DNA from: Clostridia bacterium
Lineage (GTDB): Bacteria; Bacillota; Clostridia; Oscillospirales; Acutalibacteraceae
Length of the DNA: 56,775 nt
Direction of reading: 5' to 3'
Assembly (NCBI GenBank): GCA_017935325.1
Contig: JAGBHV010000042.1
Coordinates: 1-56,775 of the forward strand
The notes beneath the pieces were generated by a model. The model was given only the letters and a program-made list of their open reading frames with translations. It did not search any database and was not told the DNA's origin. This document shows positions 1 through 7,952 of this stretch, in pieces (the stretch's first letter is position 1; every line of letters starts with the position of its first letter). The translations under genes and the position numbers were made by a program.

Positions 1-38
1 GATAAATTATAATTTATATTTATAAAGATAAAACCTAA

Positions 39-79
39 AAAAGCATCAGAAGTTCTGAATTAGAACTTCTGATGCTTTT
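39..79 (-). terminator. Rho-independent terminator downstream of htrA
   Basis: An 18-bp perfect stem (39-56 pairs with 62-79) encloses a 5-nt loop. On the minus strand it is followed by a T-rich run. It lies about 70 nt past the htrA stop codon and most likely ends the minus-strand htrA transcript. The bases before it (2-18) match the AT-rich palindromic end of the repeat family described at 15471. Confidence 0.85.
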
Positions 80-147
80 AACTTTATTCAAACGCCTGAT
101 TTTATTGGCTTTTTAAAGATTCTGTTTTTTCAGCCCTTTAAATTTGA

Positions 148-1644
148 TTAGTCTCCGTAGCCGTAACCGCCACCGTACTGATCGAAATAATCAAAGGGGT
201 TGATATATGTGGTTTCTTCTTCAACGGGAGAAGATGAACCTTTATCTTCAACAAGCTGAACGGTTGCTTCGAATTCTTCAATAGAATAATCAGTTCCGAC
301 CCTGCAGATTTTAAGCTTGAGTTTATCGCCTACATCTGCTTTATCGATTATATCAAGCAGGGTGTCTGCCGTGTCAAGATCTTTTCCGTTTACTGCTGTT
401 ATCATGTCACCTTCGCGGATATCAGAGTTGACAAGGTCACTGTCAGGTGAAATACTTCTGATGATAAGAGAACCTGCAGGTAAGCCTTTAATCTGAACTA
501 TCATTGCGTATGTGTCGTGAGACGATGCAAGGCTGTAAGTGATGCCCAGCTTAGGTCTGTTGGGAACATAGCCGTTTGCGATAAGTTCATTTGCAACTTC
601 AAGAGCTGTTGAAATCGGAATAGCGAAGCTCATGCCTTCATATTCTGTGCTTGCAATTTTTGAAGAGTTAATACCGATTACCTGGCCGTATTCATTGAGA
701 AGTGAGCCGCCTGAGTTTCCGGGGTTGATTGCAGCGTTGTGCTGAATACAATCCATAGTGTAACCGATTTCATTGTTGATTGAACGGCTGATTGAAGAGA
801 CAATACCGTTAGTAACAGAACCGAAGAATTCTGCACCGCCGGGATTACCTACAGCATAAACGGGTGAACCGACTTTGAGCTTTTTGAAATCGCCGAATTC
901 AGCGCAGGGGAGATCTGTTGTGTTAACTCTGAGAACACCAACGTCAGTCTGCTGGTCAAAACCGATTATGTCAGCATCATAAGTTGTACCGTCTTCAAGA
1001 AGGATTTTTGCGCTGACACCTGAATCGCTGATAACGTGGGCACATGTCAGGATATAAGTTGATTTGCCGTCATCGGAAACTTTTGCAACGATACCTGTGC
1101 CTTCGCCTGCCTGCGATTGTGAAGACTGAGTGAAATAACTTTTGTTTGATGAATATACCACAACGCCGACAGATGATGCTCTGCCGATTTCTGCTATCTG
1201 AACTGAAGAAAGGATTTCTCCCGTAGGAGCAGGTGTTTCGGGTGTTTCTTCGTTTGTGATAACTGTTGAATCACCTTTTTTTTCTTCTTCACCGAAAATA
1301 TTTGATTTATCGTCGCCGAAAAGTGAAAACAATCCGAATCCTATTGCAACAACGAGAACAACAGCTATAACTGACACAGCAATTTTAAGACCGGTTTTCT
1401 TTTTTGCAGGTTTTGAAAATGTGTTATCGGTAGTACCCTGATAATAAGGTGCATAGCTGTAGCTGGTATTAGGGGATGAATATTGAGTGTAGTTATTTGA
1501 TGAATAGTTATTTGTGTTTTCCCGTGAAAATGAATCATTCTGTGAAGAAGTATTCTGCTGTTCAACCTTTTCTTCTGCAGGGATTTCCTCAAAAGATGTA
1601 TCTTCATTTTCACTGTTGAAAAGGCTGTTGTTATTTTCGTCCAT
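148..1644 (-). CDS. htrA: Membrane-anchored HtrA/DegP-type serine protease with PDZ domain
   Basis: This is an envelope quality-control protease that degrades misfolded extracytoplasmic proteins. The 498-residue product has a cytoplasmic N-terminus rich in Asn, Ser, Thr, Gln and Tyr (1-80), one transmembrane segment (about 86-108), a trypsin-like domain and a PDZ domain (about 365-465). The catalytic triad is visible: His203 (TCAHVIS), Asp234 (QTDVGVL) and Ser311 (NPGNSGGSLL). The C-terminus is rich in Gly and Tyr. The ATG has an AGGAG ribosome site 6 bases upstream. It lies 89 nt downstream of a histidine kinase gene, resembling CiaRH-HtrA and WalRK-HtrC arrangements, so control by that two-component system is plausible but inferred. 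The low-complexity N-terminus is typical of clostridial HtrA proteins. Confidence 0.95.
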   Translation of the reverse strand: MDENNNSLFNSENEDTSFEEIPAEEKVEQQNTSSQNDSFSRENTNNYSSNNYTQYSSPNTSYSYAPYYQGTTDNTFSKPAKKKTGLKIAVSVIAVVLVVAIGFGLFSLFGDDKSNIFGEEEKKGDSTVITNEETPETPAPTGEILSSVQIAEIGRASSVGVVVYSSNKSYFTQSSQSQAGEGTGIVAKVSDDGKSTYILTCAHVISDSGVSAKILLEDGTTYDADIIGFDQQTDVGVLRVNTTDLPCAEFGDFKKLKVGSPVYAVGNPGGAEFFGSVTNGIVSSISRSINNEIGYTMDCIQHNAAINPGNSGGSLLNEYGQVIGINSSKIASTEYEGMSFAIPISTALEVANELIANGYVPNRPKLGITYSLASSHDTYAMIVQIKGLPAGSLIIRSISPDSDLVNSDIREGDMITAVNGKDLDTADTLLDIIDKADVGDKLKLKICRVGTDYSIEEFEATVQLVEDKGSSSPVEEETTYINPFDYFDQYGGGYGYGD

Positions 1645-1669
1645 GTTATGCTCCTTTCAAGCTTGTCTT

Positions 1670-1697
1670 AATATATACTAGCTGATGTGTTTTACAA
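1670..1697 (-). promoter_or_regulatory. Candidate sigma-A promoter of htrA
   Basis: Read on the minus strand: -35 TTGTAA (1692-1697), 16-bp spacer, -10 TATATT (1670-1675), about 26 bp before the htrA start. It would let htrA be transcribed apart from the upstream kinase operon. The spacer is one base short of the optimum. Confidence 0.5.
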
Positions 1698-1733
1698 ACT
1701 TTTTTAAAGAATATAAATAAATTTTTAACGAAG

Positions 1734-3221
1734 CTACATATTCGGAAGAGTGAATACAAATTCGGTATATTTGCCGAGCTCACTATGTGCTTCTATTGTA
1801 CCGCCGTGCATCTCAATGATTGATTTGACGATATACAGACCAAGACCGGTACTCTTTGTATCAAGGCTTCTTGACTTATCAACTTTATAGAAACGCTCGA
1901 AAATTCTTTCGATTTCTTCTGCGGGAACACCTGCACCGCTGTTTTTGATAGTAACAGTTGTGAAAGAGTCGTTCTGATTTGCACGCACGTCAATATATCC
2001 GCCGTTATCGGTAAACTTAACAGCGTTATCAACAAGGTTGTAAACCACCTGATTGATAAGGTCTTTGTCGATATTTACTATAAGATTGCTCATAGAATCA
2101 AGACCTGTAATTTCGATTGACTTCTGATTTATTGATTGCTCAAAGGATAGAAGAGTGTTGAATATAAGCGCGGAAATGTCTGTTTTCTTAAGATTAAGTG
2201 ACAGCTCTCCTGCTTCAATCTTTGAAAGGTTGAGCATTGAACTTACAAGACGTGCAAGGCGTTTAACTTCGTTTGAAACTATTTTAAGATATTTTTCTTC
2301 TTCGCCGGCGGAAATTGTGCCGTCAAGAATTCCGTCGATAAATCCACCGATAGAAGTCATGGGTGTTTTCAGCTCGTGTGAAACATTTGCCACAAAACTA
2401 CGCCTTGAATACTCAAGTGCAGATAAGGATTGCGCCATTGAGTTGAGCGCATTTCCCAGGTCGGAAAGCTCATTGTTTCCTTTGATTTCAATTCTGCGGC
2501 TGAAATCACCGGTCGCGTATTCTTTTGTGATTTTCGACATTTCTCTCAGCGGTTTCGTAATTGAATAGGTTACGATATAAACGGCAATAAACGCAACAAG
2601 GAAAGCGAATAAAGCAGATAAGAGAAACATTTTAAGAATAGATGAAACAAACGGGTATGCATTTCCCAGACTTGGCTGTGTGCCGATAATAACTGCAATT
2701 ACTTTTCCGTTTACTTTTATGGGTTCTCCTACGATAAGAGATGTTTCCTCATGCAGTTCCGGAACAACATCTGATGTCTGGAAATTCCCTTTTACAGCCT
2801 GAAGGATAATTCTTTCAGGTATGTTGATGGTTGAGTGCTTTTCACAATACGGGTTAGCGTCCTCAAGACGGATTGAGCTGATGATATCCTTGCATAAAAA
2901 CACGTTTCCGTCCAGGTCACAGATGTAAATATCCGAATCAATTGAGGAAGATACCAACGACAGAGAGTAAGCGAGCATAACTGTAGGATTGTTGATATAT
3001 TGTCCGTCGTTCTCAAGCTCGAAATATTCGGCAGCCGTTTCAGAAAGGGTATTTACATTTTCTTTTAAAACAGAAACGTTGTTTTCTTTCCAATACTGAG
3101 CAATAAACAAAAGCAGGGACATTCCCAGAACAACAAGCACAAGAAGCATTGATGCGAAAATACTCACGTAATATTTTCGGAATGTACTTGACCCTCTGAA
3201 AAAGAATCTTCCTGATTTCAA
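1734..3221 (-). CDS. Two-component sensor histidine kinase (HAMP, HisKA, HATPase)
   Basis: This is an integral-membrane sensor kinase that phosphorylates the response regulator encoded just upstream. The 495 residues contain TM1 (about 21-42), an extracellular sensor domain (about 43-190), TM2 (about 192-220), HAMP (about 220-272), and HisKA with the phospho-acceptor His282 in VSHELKTPM. The HATPase domain has the N box (NLVDNAVKF, about 395-403), the G1 region GAGVP and the G2 box TGLGLYIVK. The start is a TTG with AGGAG 9 bases upstream; no better ATG lies in frame nearby. It follows the regulator gene by 25 nt. The layout resembles WalK/PhoR-type kinases, but without a PAS domain an exact name would be a guess. 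Confidence 0.93.
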   Translation of the reverse strand: MKSGRFFFRGSSTFRKYYVSIFASMLLVLVVLGMSLLLFIAQYWKENNVSVLKENVNTLSETAAEYFELENDGQYINNPTVMLAYSLSLVSSSIDSDIYICDLDGNVFLCKDIISSIRLEDANPYCEKHSTINIPERIILQAVKGNFQTSDVVPELHEETSLIVGEPIKVNGKVIAVIIGTQPSLGNAYPFVSSILKMFLLSALFAFLVAFIAVYIVTYSITKPLREMSKITKEYATGDFSRRIEIKGNNELSDLGNALNSMAQSLSALEYSRRSFVANVSHELKTPMTSIGGFIDGILDGTISAGEEEKYLKIVSNEVKRLARLVSSMLNLSKIEAGELSLNLKKTDISALIFNTLLSFEQSINQKSIEITGLDSMSNLIVNIDKDLINQVVYNLVDNAVKFTDNGGYIDVRANQNDSFTTVTIKNSGAGVPAEEIERIFERFYKVDKSRSLDTKSTGLGLYIVKSIIEMHGGTIEAHSELGKYTEFVFTLPNM

Positions 3222-3246
3222 CTTCCCTCGCTCCTTTTACTCAATG

Positions 3247-3933
3247 TTATTTTGTCTCGAATTTATATCCGACACCCCATACTGTCTTAAGTTCCCATTT
3301 GTCAGATACACCTTCAAGTTTTTCTCTTAAACGTTTGACGTGAACGTCAACTGTTCTTGAATCGCCGTAATAGTCAAATCCCCATACTTCGTCAAGAAGC
3401 TGGTCTCTTGTGAAAACTCTGTTGGGGTTTGAAGCGAGATGGAAAATAAGCTCCATTTCTTTCGGAGGCGTATCAACCTGTTCGCCGTTTACTTTGAGTT
3501 CATAGTTAGTGAGGTTAATTGAAAGTTTATCAAAATTTACTTCTTTTACTGTTTCACTGACAGTTGTAGAGGTTCTTCTTAAAACGGCTTTGATACGTGC
3601 TACAACTTCTTTTGTTTCAAAGGGCTTTACAATGTAGTCGTCAGCGCCGAGTTCAAGGCCGAGAACTTTATCAAAAGTTTCTCCTTTTGCAGTGAGCATG
3701 ATAATAGGCTTGTTTGAAATTTTTCTGATCTCCCTGCAAACCTGCCAACCGTCAAGTCCGGGGAGCATTATGTCAAGCAGAGTGATTCCGGGCTGTTCTT
3801 CCTGGAAAGCTGTGATAGCACTCTGGCCGTCATTTGCAATAACGGTTGAATAGCCTTCTTTTTCAAGGTAAAGTCTGAGAAGCTCGCAGATATTCATGTC
3901 GTCATCAACTATAAGTATTTTTTCTGTTGCCAT
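3247..3933 (-). CDS. OmpR/PhoB-family response regulator
   Basis: This 228-residue DNA-binding regulator is the partner of the downstream kinase. The receiver domain (about 4-117) has the acidic pair Asp10-Asp11, the phospho-acceptor Asp54 (TLLDIMLPG), the switch Thr81 (MLTAK) and Lys103 (IVKPF). The C-terminal winged helix (about 130-227) ends in the typical SRTVDVHVKRLREKL recognition region. The ATG has GGAG 10 bases upstream. It forms a two-gene operon with the kinase, and htrA follows, so a role in envelope stress is likely by context only. A TATAAT (minus strand, 3966-3971) lies upstream but has no good -35. Confidence 0.93.
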   Translation of the reverse strand: MATEKILIVDDDMNICELLRLYLEKEGYSTVIANDGQSAITAFQEEQPGITLLDIMLPGLDGWQVCREIRKISNKPIIMLTAKGETFDKVLGLELGADDYIVKPFETKEVVARIKAVLRRTSTTVSETVKEVNFDKLSINLTNYELKVNGEQVDTPPKEMELIFHLASNPNRVFTRDQLLDEVWGFDYYGDSRTVDVHVKRLREKLEGVSDKWELKTVWGVGYKFETK

Positions 3934-4050
3934 AAAAGACCACTCCTTTTTTGATTTACAAATATATTATACCTTAATTTTACAAAATAGTATGTACTTT
4001 TTTTAAACAATAATAAAAAGGTTTCCGGGTTTTGTTCATAATTTTACAAA

Positions 4051-5652
4051 CTATCTGTCCCATTTCCTGCAAAGCTCATTTATCTGGTCGGCAAAGCGTG
4101 CAAGGTCTTTATTTGTTCCGCCCTTGTTGTGATAAATAACATCTGTAAGCCGTTTTCCTGCCATAACAAGCCTTTCGTAAGCATCAGACGGCTTTTTCTT
4201 CAATTTCTTTTCAATGATTTTATCATTGCCTTTTTCTTCACATTCGTTTGTTATTAAATTATAAACGGCACCGTTAAAAGGTGCTTCGGCCGGAATTTTC
4301 AAAGCTGTTTTTACGCTTTCCGCAAAATTTTCGCAGCAATTGTTATCGCCGTGGTTGACAAAAATCTTTCTCGGCTTTGTGCCGATGTTATCAAGCCAGT
4401 CAAGAAGCATCTTTTTGTCTGCGTGACCGCTGATACCGTCTAATTTTTCTATTCTTGCACGCACCTGAATATCTTCTCCGAAAAGTTTGATGTGCCGTGC
4501 ACCGTCTGTAAGCATTCTGCCGAGAGTGCCGTGTGCCTGATATCCTACAAAAAGAACTGTGCATTCCTTTCTCCACAGATTGTGCTTCAGGTGGTGTCTT
4601 ATTCTGCCTGCTTCGCACATTCCGCTGGCTGAAAGAATAATTTTGGATTTTGAATCTGAATTTATTTTCTTTGATTCGTCACTTGTTACAGATAAATTAA
4701 GACCGTTGAATTTTATCGGTTCAACACCGTCTTTTAAAAGGCTGAGAGTTTCTTCGTCATAATAATCCATAAGTTCTTCGTCGTTGCTGTATATTTCCGT
4801 TGCTTCAACTGCAAGGGGACTGTCAACCCATACAGAGAAATTTCCGTGTCCGCGGATAAGATTTTTTTCTTTGATTTCTCTTATGAGGTAAAGCATTTCC
4901 TGAGTTCTGCCTATTGCGAAGCAGGGGACAATAAGGTTTCCGCTGTTATCAAAAGTATCCTGAATTATACGTGTCAATTGTGTTACGTAATCAGGTCTTG
5001 CTCCGTGGAGTCTGTCGCCGTATGTGGATTCTATAACTACGAAATCTGCCTTTTCAGGTTTCTTCGGGTCACGGATAAGAGGACGGGAAATGTTGCCCAC
5101 ATCGCCTGAAAACAGAATTGTTCTTTCTTCGCCGTTTTCATTTACCGTAACTTCAATGGAAGCTGAACCGAGCAGATGACCTGCGTCAATAAATCTGACA
5201 GAGATTCCGTCCGATATGTTATAACTTTCTGAATATTCACATCCTTTGAACAAAGGAAGTGTTTTGTAAACATCTGCTGTTGTGTATAGAGGTCTGTATT
5301 CTTCTTCGCCTGAACGTGCGGCACGTTTGTTTTTCCACTGTGCTTCAAATTCCTGAATATGGGCTGAATCAAGAAGCATAATAGAACATAATTTCTGTGT
5401 AGCGGAGGTTGCGTATACAGGCCCCGTATATCCGTTGGCAACGAGCATGGGGATTTTGCCTGAATGGTCAATGTGAGCGTGCGTGAGCAGAATGCAGTCG
5501 ATTTCTGCAGGTGTTACGGGAATATCACAGTTTTCATATGTGTCGGCACCTTGCTCCATGCCGCAATCTATAAGAATGTTACGTCCGCATGCATTCAGAA
5601 GGGTACAGGAACCTGTAACCTCGTGAGCTGCGCCGAGAAAAGTAAGTTTCAT
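4051..5652 (-). CDS. Beta-CASP metallo-beta-lactamase family ribonuclease-like protein
   Basis: This is a predicted zinc-dependent RNA-processing nuclease of the CPSF73/YSH1-like class. The 533-residue product has the metallo-beta-lactamase motif HAHIDH (58-63), further metal ligands around DAGHLLGS and FSGDVG, a beta-CASP domain with SASGMCEAGR (about 345), and the RMMBL segment with VNHGD (about 435). Length and domain order fit the bacterial members rather than RNase J, which has a different C-terminal domain. The ATG has AGAGGTG upstream. It is divergent from ctsR, and its promoter region carries CtsR-like heptads (see findings). The precise substrate is unknown. Confidence 0.9.
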   Translation of the reverse strand: MKLTFLGAAHEVTGSCTLLNACGRNILIDCGMEQGADTYENCDIPVTPAEIDCILLTHAHIDHSGKIPMLVANGYTGPVYATSATQKLCSIMLLDSAHIQEFEAQWKNKRAARSGEEEYRPLYTTADVYKTLPLFKGCEYSESYNISDGISVRFIDAGHLLGSASIEVTVNENGEERTILFSGDVGNISRPLIRDPKKPEKADFVVIESTYGDRLHGARPDYVTQLTRIIQDTFDNSGNLIVPCFAIGRTQEMLYLIREIKEKNLIRGHGNFSVWVDSPLAVEATEIYSNDEELMDYYDEETLSLLKDGVEPIKFNGLNLSVTSDESKKINSDSKSKIILSASGMCEAGRIRHHLKHNLWRKECTVLFVGYQAHGTLGRMLTDGARHIKLFGEDIQVRARIEKLDGISGHADKKMLLDWLDNIGTKPRKIFVNHGDNNCCENFAESVKTALKIPAEAPFNGAVYNLITNECEEKGNDKIIEKKLKKKPSDAYERLVMAGKRLTDVIYHNKGGTNKDLARFADQINELCRKWDR

Positions 5653-5674
5653 AGCATTTCACCTCTTGATATAA

Positions 5675-5703
5675 AGTATATACGTATTTTGGTCAAAAAT
5701 CAA
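5675..5703 (-). promoter_or_regulatory. Promoter of the beta-CASP nuclease gene with CtsR-like heptads
   Basis: Minus strand: -35 TTGATT (5698-5703), 17-bp spacer, -10 TATACT (5675-5680), 22 bp before the start codon. A GGTCAAA heptad (plus strand 5691-5697) sits in the spacer and an inverted heptad TTTGACT lies at 5707-5713 just upstream of the -35. This suggests, but does not prove, CtsR control of this gene too. Confidence 0.55.
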
Positions 5704-5805
5704 GTTTTTGACTTTTATGAAATTTTTTTAAAAACAAAAATCTCTAAAAATTAAAGAAAAAAAGAGTAATTTGAAGAAAAACGGAGATATTTTAAAATAT
5801 TATTT

Positions 5806-5836
5806 GGTCAAAAGTTAATTTTGACCTTTTTTGACC
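5806..5836 (-). promoter_or_regulatory. CtsR operator (perfect tandem heptads)
   Basis: On the minus strand 5820-5836 reads GGTCAAA-AAA-GGTCAAA, a perfect match to the CtsR box RGTCAAA-NAN-RGTCAAA. A further GGTCAAA on the plus strand (5806-5812) faces it across 7 bp. The tandem site ends at the -35 of the ctsR promoter, so bound CtsR would block RNA polymerase. This supports autoregulation of the ctsR operon. Confidence 0.9.
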
Positions 5837-5865
5837 TTTGCAAAAATCAGAAATTTGTTTATAAT
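5837..5865 (+). promoter_or_regulatory. Sigma-A promoter of ctsR-mcsA-mcsB-clpC
   Basis: -35 TTTGCA (5837-5842), 17-bp spacer, -10 TATAAT (5860-5865). The expected transcript start is near 5872, about 54 nt before ctsR, between two CtsR operators. Confidence 0.8.
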
Positions 5866-5876
5866 AATAAGCGTAA

Positions 5877-5900
5877 GATCAAAGAAAGTCAAAGTCAAAA
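5877..5900 (+). promoter_or_regulatory. Second CtsR operator, downstream of the promoter
   Basis: GATCAAA-GAA-AGTCAAA (5877-5893) matches the CtsR box with one mismatch and is followed directly by GTCAAAA, a partial third heptad. It lies just past the expected transcription start. Together with the operator at 5820-5836 it would let CtsR dimers bracket the promoter. Confidence 0.8.
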
Positions 5901-5925
5901 ATCATAAAACAGGTGAGTGATTAAT

Positions 5926-6372
5926 ATGAATTTAAGTAATGCAATAGCCCAGATGATTCTTGAAATGCTTGAAGCTGACGGATATACGGAAATTCAGCGA
6001 AATGAAATGGCAGAAACACTCGGATGTGTACCCAGCCAGATAAATTATGTTATTTCTTCGCGTTTTACGCCGGAACACGGCTATATAGTTGAAAGCCGAA
6101 GAGGCGGCGGAGGTTATATCCGTATAACAAGAGCAAAATATGATAAGGGTACAGCTCTTATGCACGTTGTAAACGGAATAGGTTTAAAGCTTGACGATAA
6201 AACGTGCAGAGCACATTTATATAATCTTAATTATCAGGAGCTGCTTGATGAAAAAACTGCAAAGCTGATTCTTGCAGCAACCTCAGAAAATTCATTGCGG
6301 GCAGCGCAACAGGATGTACGTGATGAAATAAGAGCTGCAATATTCAAACAGATGCTATTGAGTTTAATGTAA
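5926..6372 (+). CDS. ctsR: Class III heat-shock repressor CtsR
   Basis: CtsR is the temperature-sensing repressor of clp genes in Bacillota. The 148-residue product has an N-terminal winged helix-turn-helix (about 1-70) with the glycine-rich wing RRGGGGYIRI (about 55-64) that acts as the thermosensor in the family. The C-terminal dimer/McsB-interaction domain follows. The ATG at 5926 is preferred over a GTG at 5917 because AGGTGA is 9 bases upstream and the family normally starts near this point. It is the first gene of ctsR-mcsA-mcsB-clpC, and its own operators flank the promoter. Confidence 0.95.
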   Translation: MNLSNAIAQMILEMLEADGYTEIQRNEMAETLGCVPSQINYVISSRFTPEHGYIVESRRGGGGYIRITRAKYDKGTALMHVVNGIGLKLDDKTCRAHLYNLNYQELLDEKTAKLILAATSENSLRAAQQDVRDEIRAAIFKQMLLSLM

Positions 6373-6395
6373 TAATTTTATAGGAGGAATCAGTT

Positions 6396-6908
6396 ATGTT
6401 ATGTCAGAATTGTAAAAAACATGAGGCAACAACTCATATAAAAAGTGTGGTAAACGGTGAATATACACAGCTTCATCTGTGTTCATCTTGCGCAGGCAAA
6501 CTCGGTTACGGCGATGTGTTTTCAGGTTTCGGGTTTGATTTAGGCGATTTCTTCGGCAACTTTTTCTCAAAACCGAAGGCTTCACTTTCAAGCAGTAATA
6601 CGGTGCGCTGTTCAAAATGCGGAATGTCTTTTGAAGAAATTGTAAAAACAGGAAAAATAGGTTGCGCAGATTGCTATGAGAAATTCTACGAAATGCTTCT
6701 TCCTTCCATTCAGCGTATTCACGGCAAAACACAGCACAACGGAAAAACAGCAAATGTAGCAGAACATTCCGGTGATAAAAAAGAAAAAACAAAAGAAGAA
6801 ATTATAGAAGAGCTTAAAGCTGAAATGAAAGTAGCAATTGAAGAGCAGAATTTCGAAAAAGCGGCAGAATTAAGAGATAAAATCAAGGGAATGGAGAGTG
6901 AAATGTAA
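6396..6908 (+). CDS. mcsA: McsA, zinc-finger activator of the McsB arginine kinase
   Basis: McsA binds and activates McsB and takes part in releasing CtsR under stress. The 170-residue product has two N-terminal CxxC zinc pairs (Cys3/Cys6 and LCSSCA), a second Cys pair set (CSKCG and CADCY) and a C-terminal UVR motif (EQNFEKAAELRDKIK, about 150-164) of the kind that contacts Clp ATPases. The ribosome site is TAGGAGG. The stop codon overlaps the mcsB start (TAATG), so the two are translationally coupled. Confidence 0.94.
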   Translation: MLCQNCKKHEATTHIKSVVNGEYTQLHLCSSCAGKLGYGDVFSGFGFDLGDFFGNFFSKPKASLSSSNTVRCSKCGMSFEEIVKTGKIGCADCYEKFYEMLLPSIQRIHGKTQHNGKTANVAEHSGDKKEKTKEEIIEELKAEMKVAIEEQNFEKAAELRDKIKGMESEM

Positions 6909-7915
6909 TGGGTAAATGGTATAAAGATTTCGGTCCTGAAGGTGACGTTGTACTCAGTACAAGAGTAAGATTTGCAAGAAACATTAAAGAATATCCTTTC
7001 CCGTTTAAACTTGATAACGAGAAGAAAAAAGAACTCAATTACAAGATTAGAGACGCAGTTTTGTCCAATAATGAAAATATGAGTTTTATTGAGATGGAAG
7101 ATGTGCCTTCTTTGCAGACGGTTTCTCTTGCAGAAAGACATCTTATCAGCCCTGAATTTGCAGGTCCTTCAGAGGCAAGAGCGCTTATTCTTTCTGATGA
7201 TGAAGATATCAGCATAATGCTTGAAGAGGAAGACCATTTAAGAATTCAGGCTATGCAGGCAGGCCTGGACCTGGAAACAGCTTACGAAAAAGCAGAAAAA
7301 GCAGAAAAATCTGTAGGTGAGGTTTTAAATTATGCTTTTGATGAGAGAATCGGATTCCTTACTCAATGTCCCACAAATCTCGGTACGGGAATGAGAGCTT
7401 CCGTAATGCTTCATCTTCCCGCACTTACGGAGCAGGGTCTTATCTCACGTCTTGCCTCAACTGTTTCAAAGCTTGGTCTTGTAATCCGCGGAGCATACGG
7501 TGAAGGAAGTAAGCCCGGCGGTGACATTTATCAGATAAGCAACCAGATTACTCTGGGTATCAGCGAAAAAGAGGCGATTTTTAACCTGAGCACAATTGTC
7601 AGACAGATAATTACTCAGGAGCGTGCAGCACGTAAAGAACTGATAAAAAATGATGATTATCTGGATTCAATCTGGCGTGCATACGGAATTTTAAAATATT
7701 CAAGAAAACTTACTTCGAGCGAATTTATGAAGCTGATTTCTCTTGTGCGTCTTGCAGCGGCAGAGAAAATCATTGATACTGATATAGAAAAAATTAATGC
7801 AATGATTCCTGATATGCAGCCTGCAACTGTGAATGTGAGAAATTCATCAGTTCTTGATGCAGAGGAGAGAGATAAAATAAGAGCAAAGGAAGTAAGAGAA
7901 ATATTAGGTGAATAA
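6908..7915 (+). CDS. mcsB: Protein arginine kinase McsB
   Basis: McsB phosphorylates arginines on client proteins and CtsR, marking proteins for ClpC-ClpP degradation. The 335 residues match the ATP:guanido phosphotransferase fold: STRVRFARN (about 17-25), the active-site region with Cys154 in TQCPTNLGTGMRAS, and the RGAYGEGS loop (about 190-197). The phospho-arginine binding motif RDxxRA is present as RDKIRA (321-326), so allosteric self-activation is probably retained. It overlaps mcsA by one base and precedes clpC by 37 nt. Confidence 0.95.
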   Translation: MGKWYKDFGPEGDVVLSTRVRFARNIKEYPFPFKLDNEKKKELNYKIRDAVLSNNENMSFIEMEDVPSLQTVSLAERHLISPEFAGPSEARALILSDDEDISIMLEEEDHLRIQAMQAGLDLETAYEKAEKAEKSVGEVLNYAFDERIGFLTQCPTNLGTGMRASVMLHLPALTEQGLISRLASTVSKLGLVIRGAYGEGSKPGGDIYQISNQITLGISEKEAIFNLSTIVRQIITQERAARKELIKNDDYLDSIWRAYGILKYSRKLTSSEFMKLISLVRLAAAEKIIDTDIEKINAMIPDMQPATVNVRNSSVLDAEERDKIRAKEVREILGE

Positions 7916-7952
7916 TTGTTAAAAAACAGATTTTTGAACGGAGGTAACAGTT

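Noticed and set aside
2155-2568. 137-codon open frame antisense to the histidine kinase gene
   Set aside because: It lies wholly inside a well-supported coding gene, has no ribosome site and no recognisable product; it is a frame shadow.
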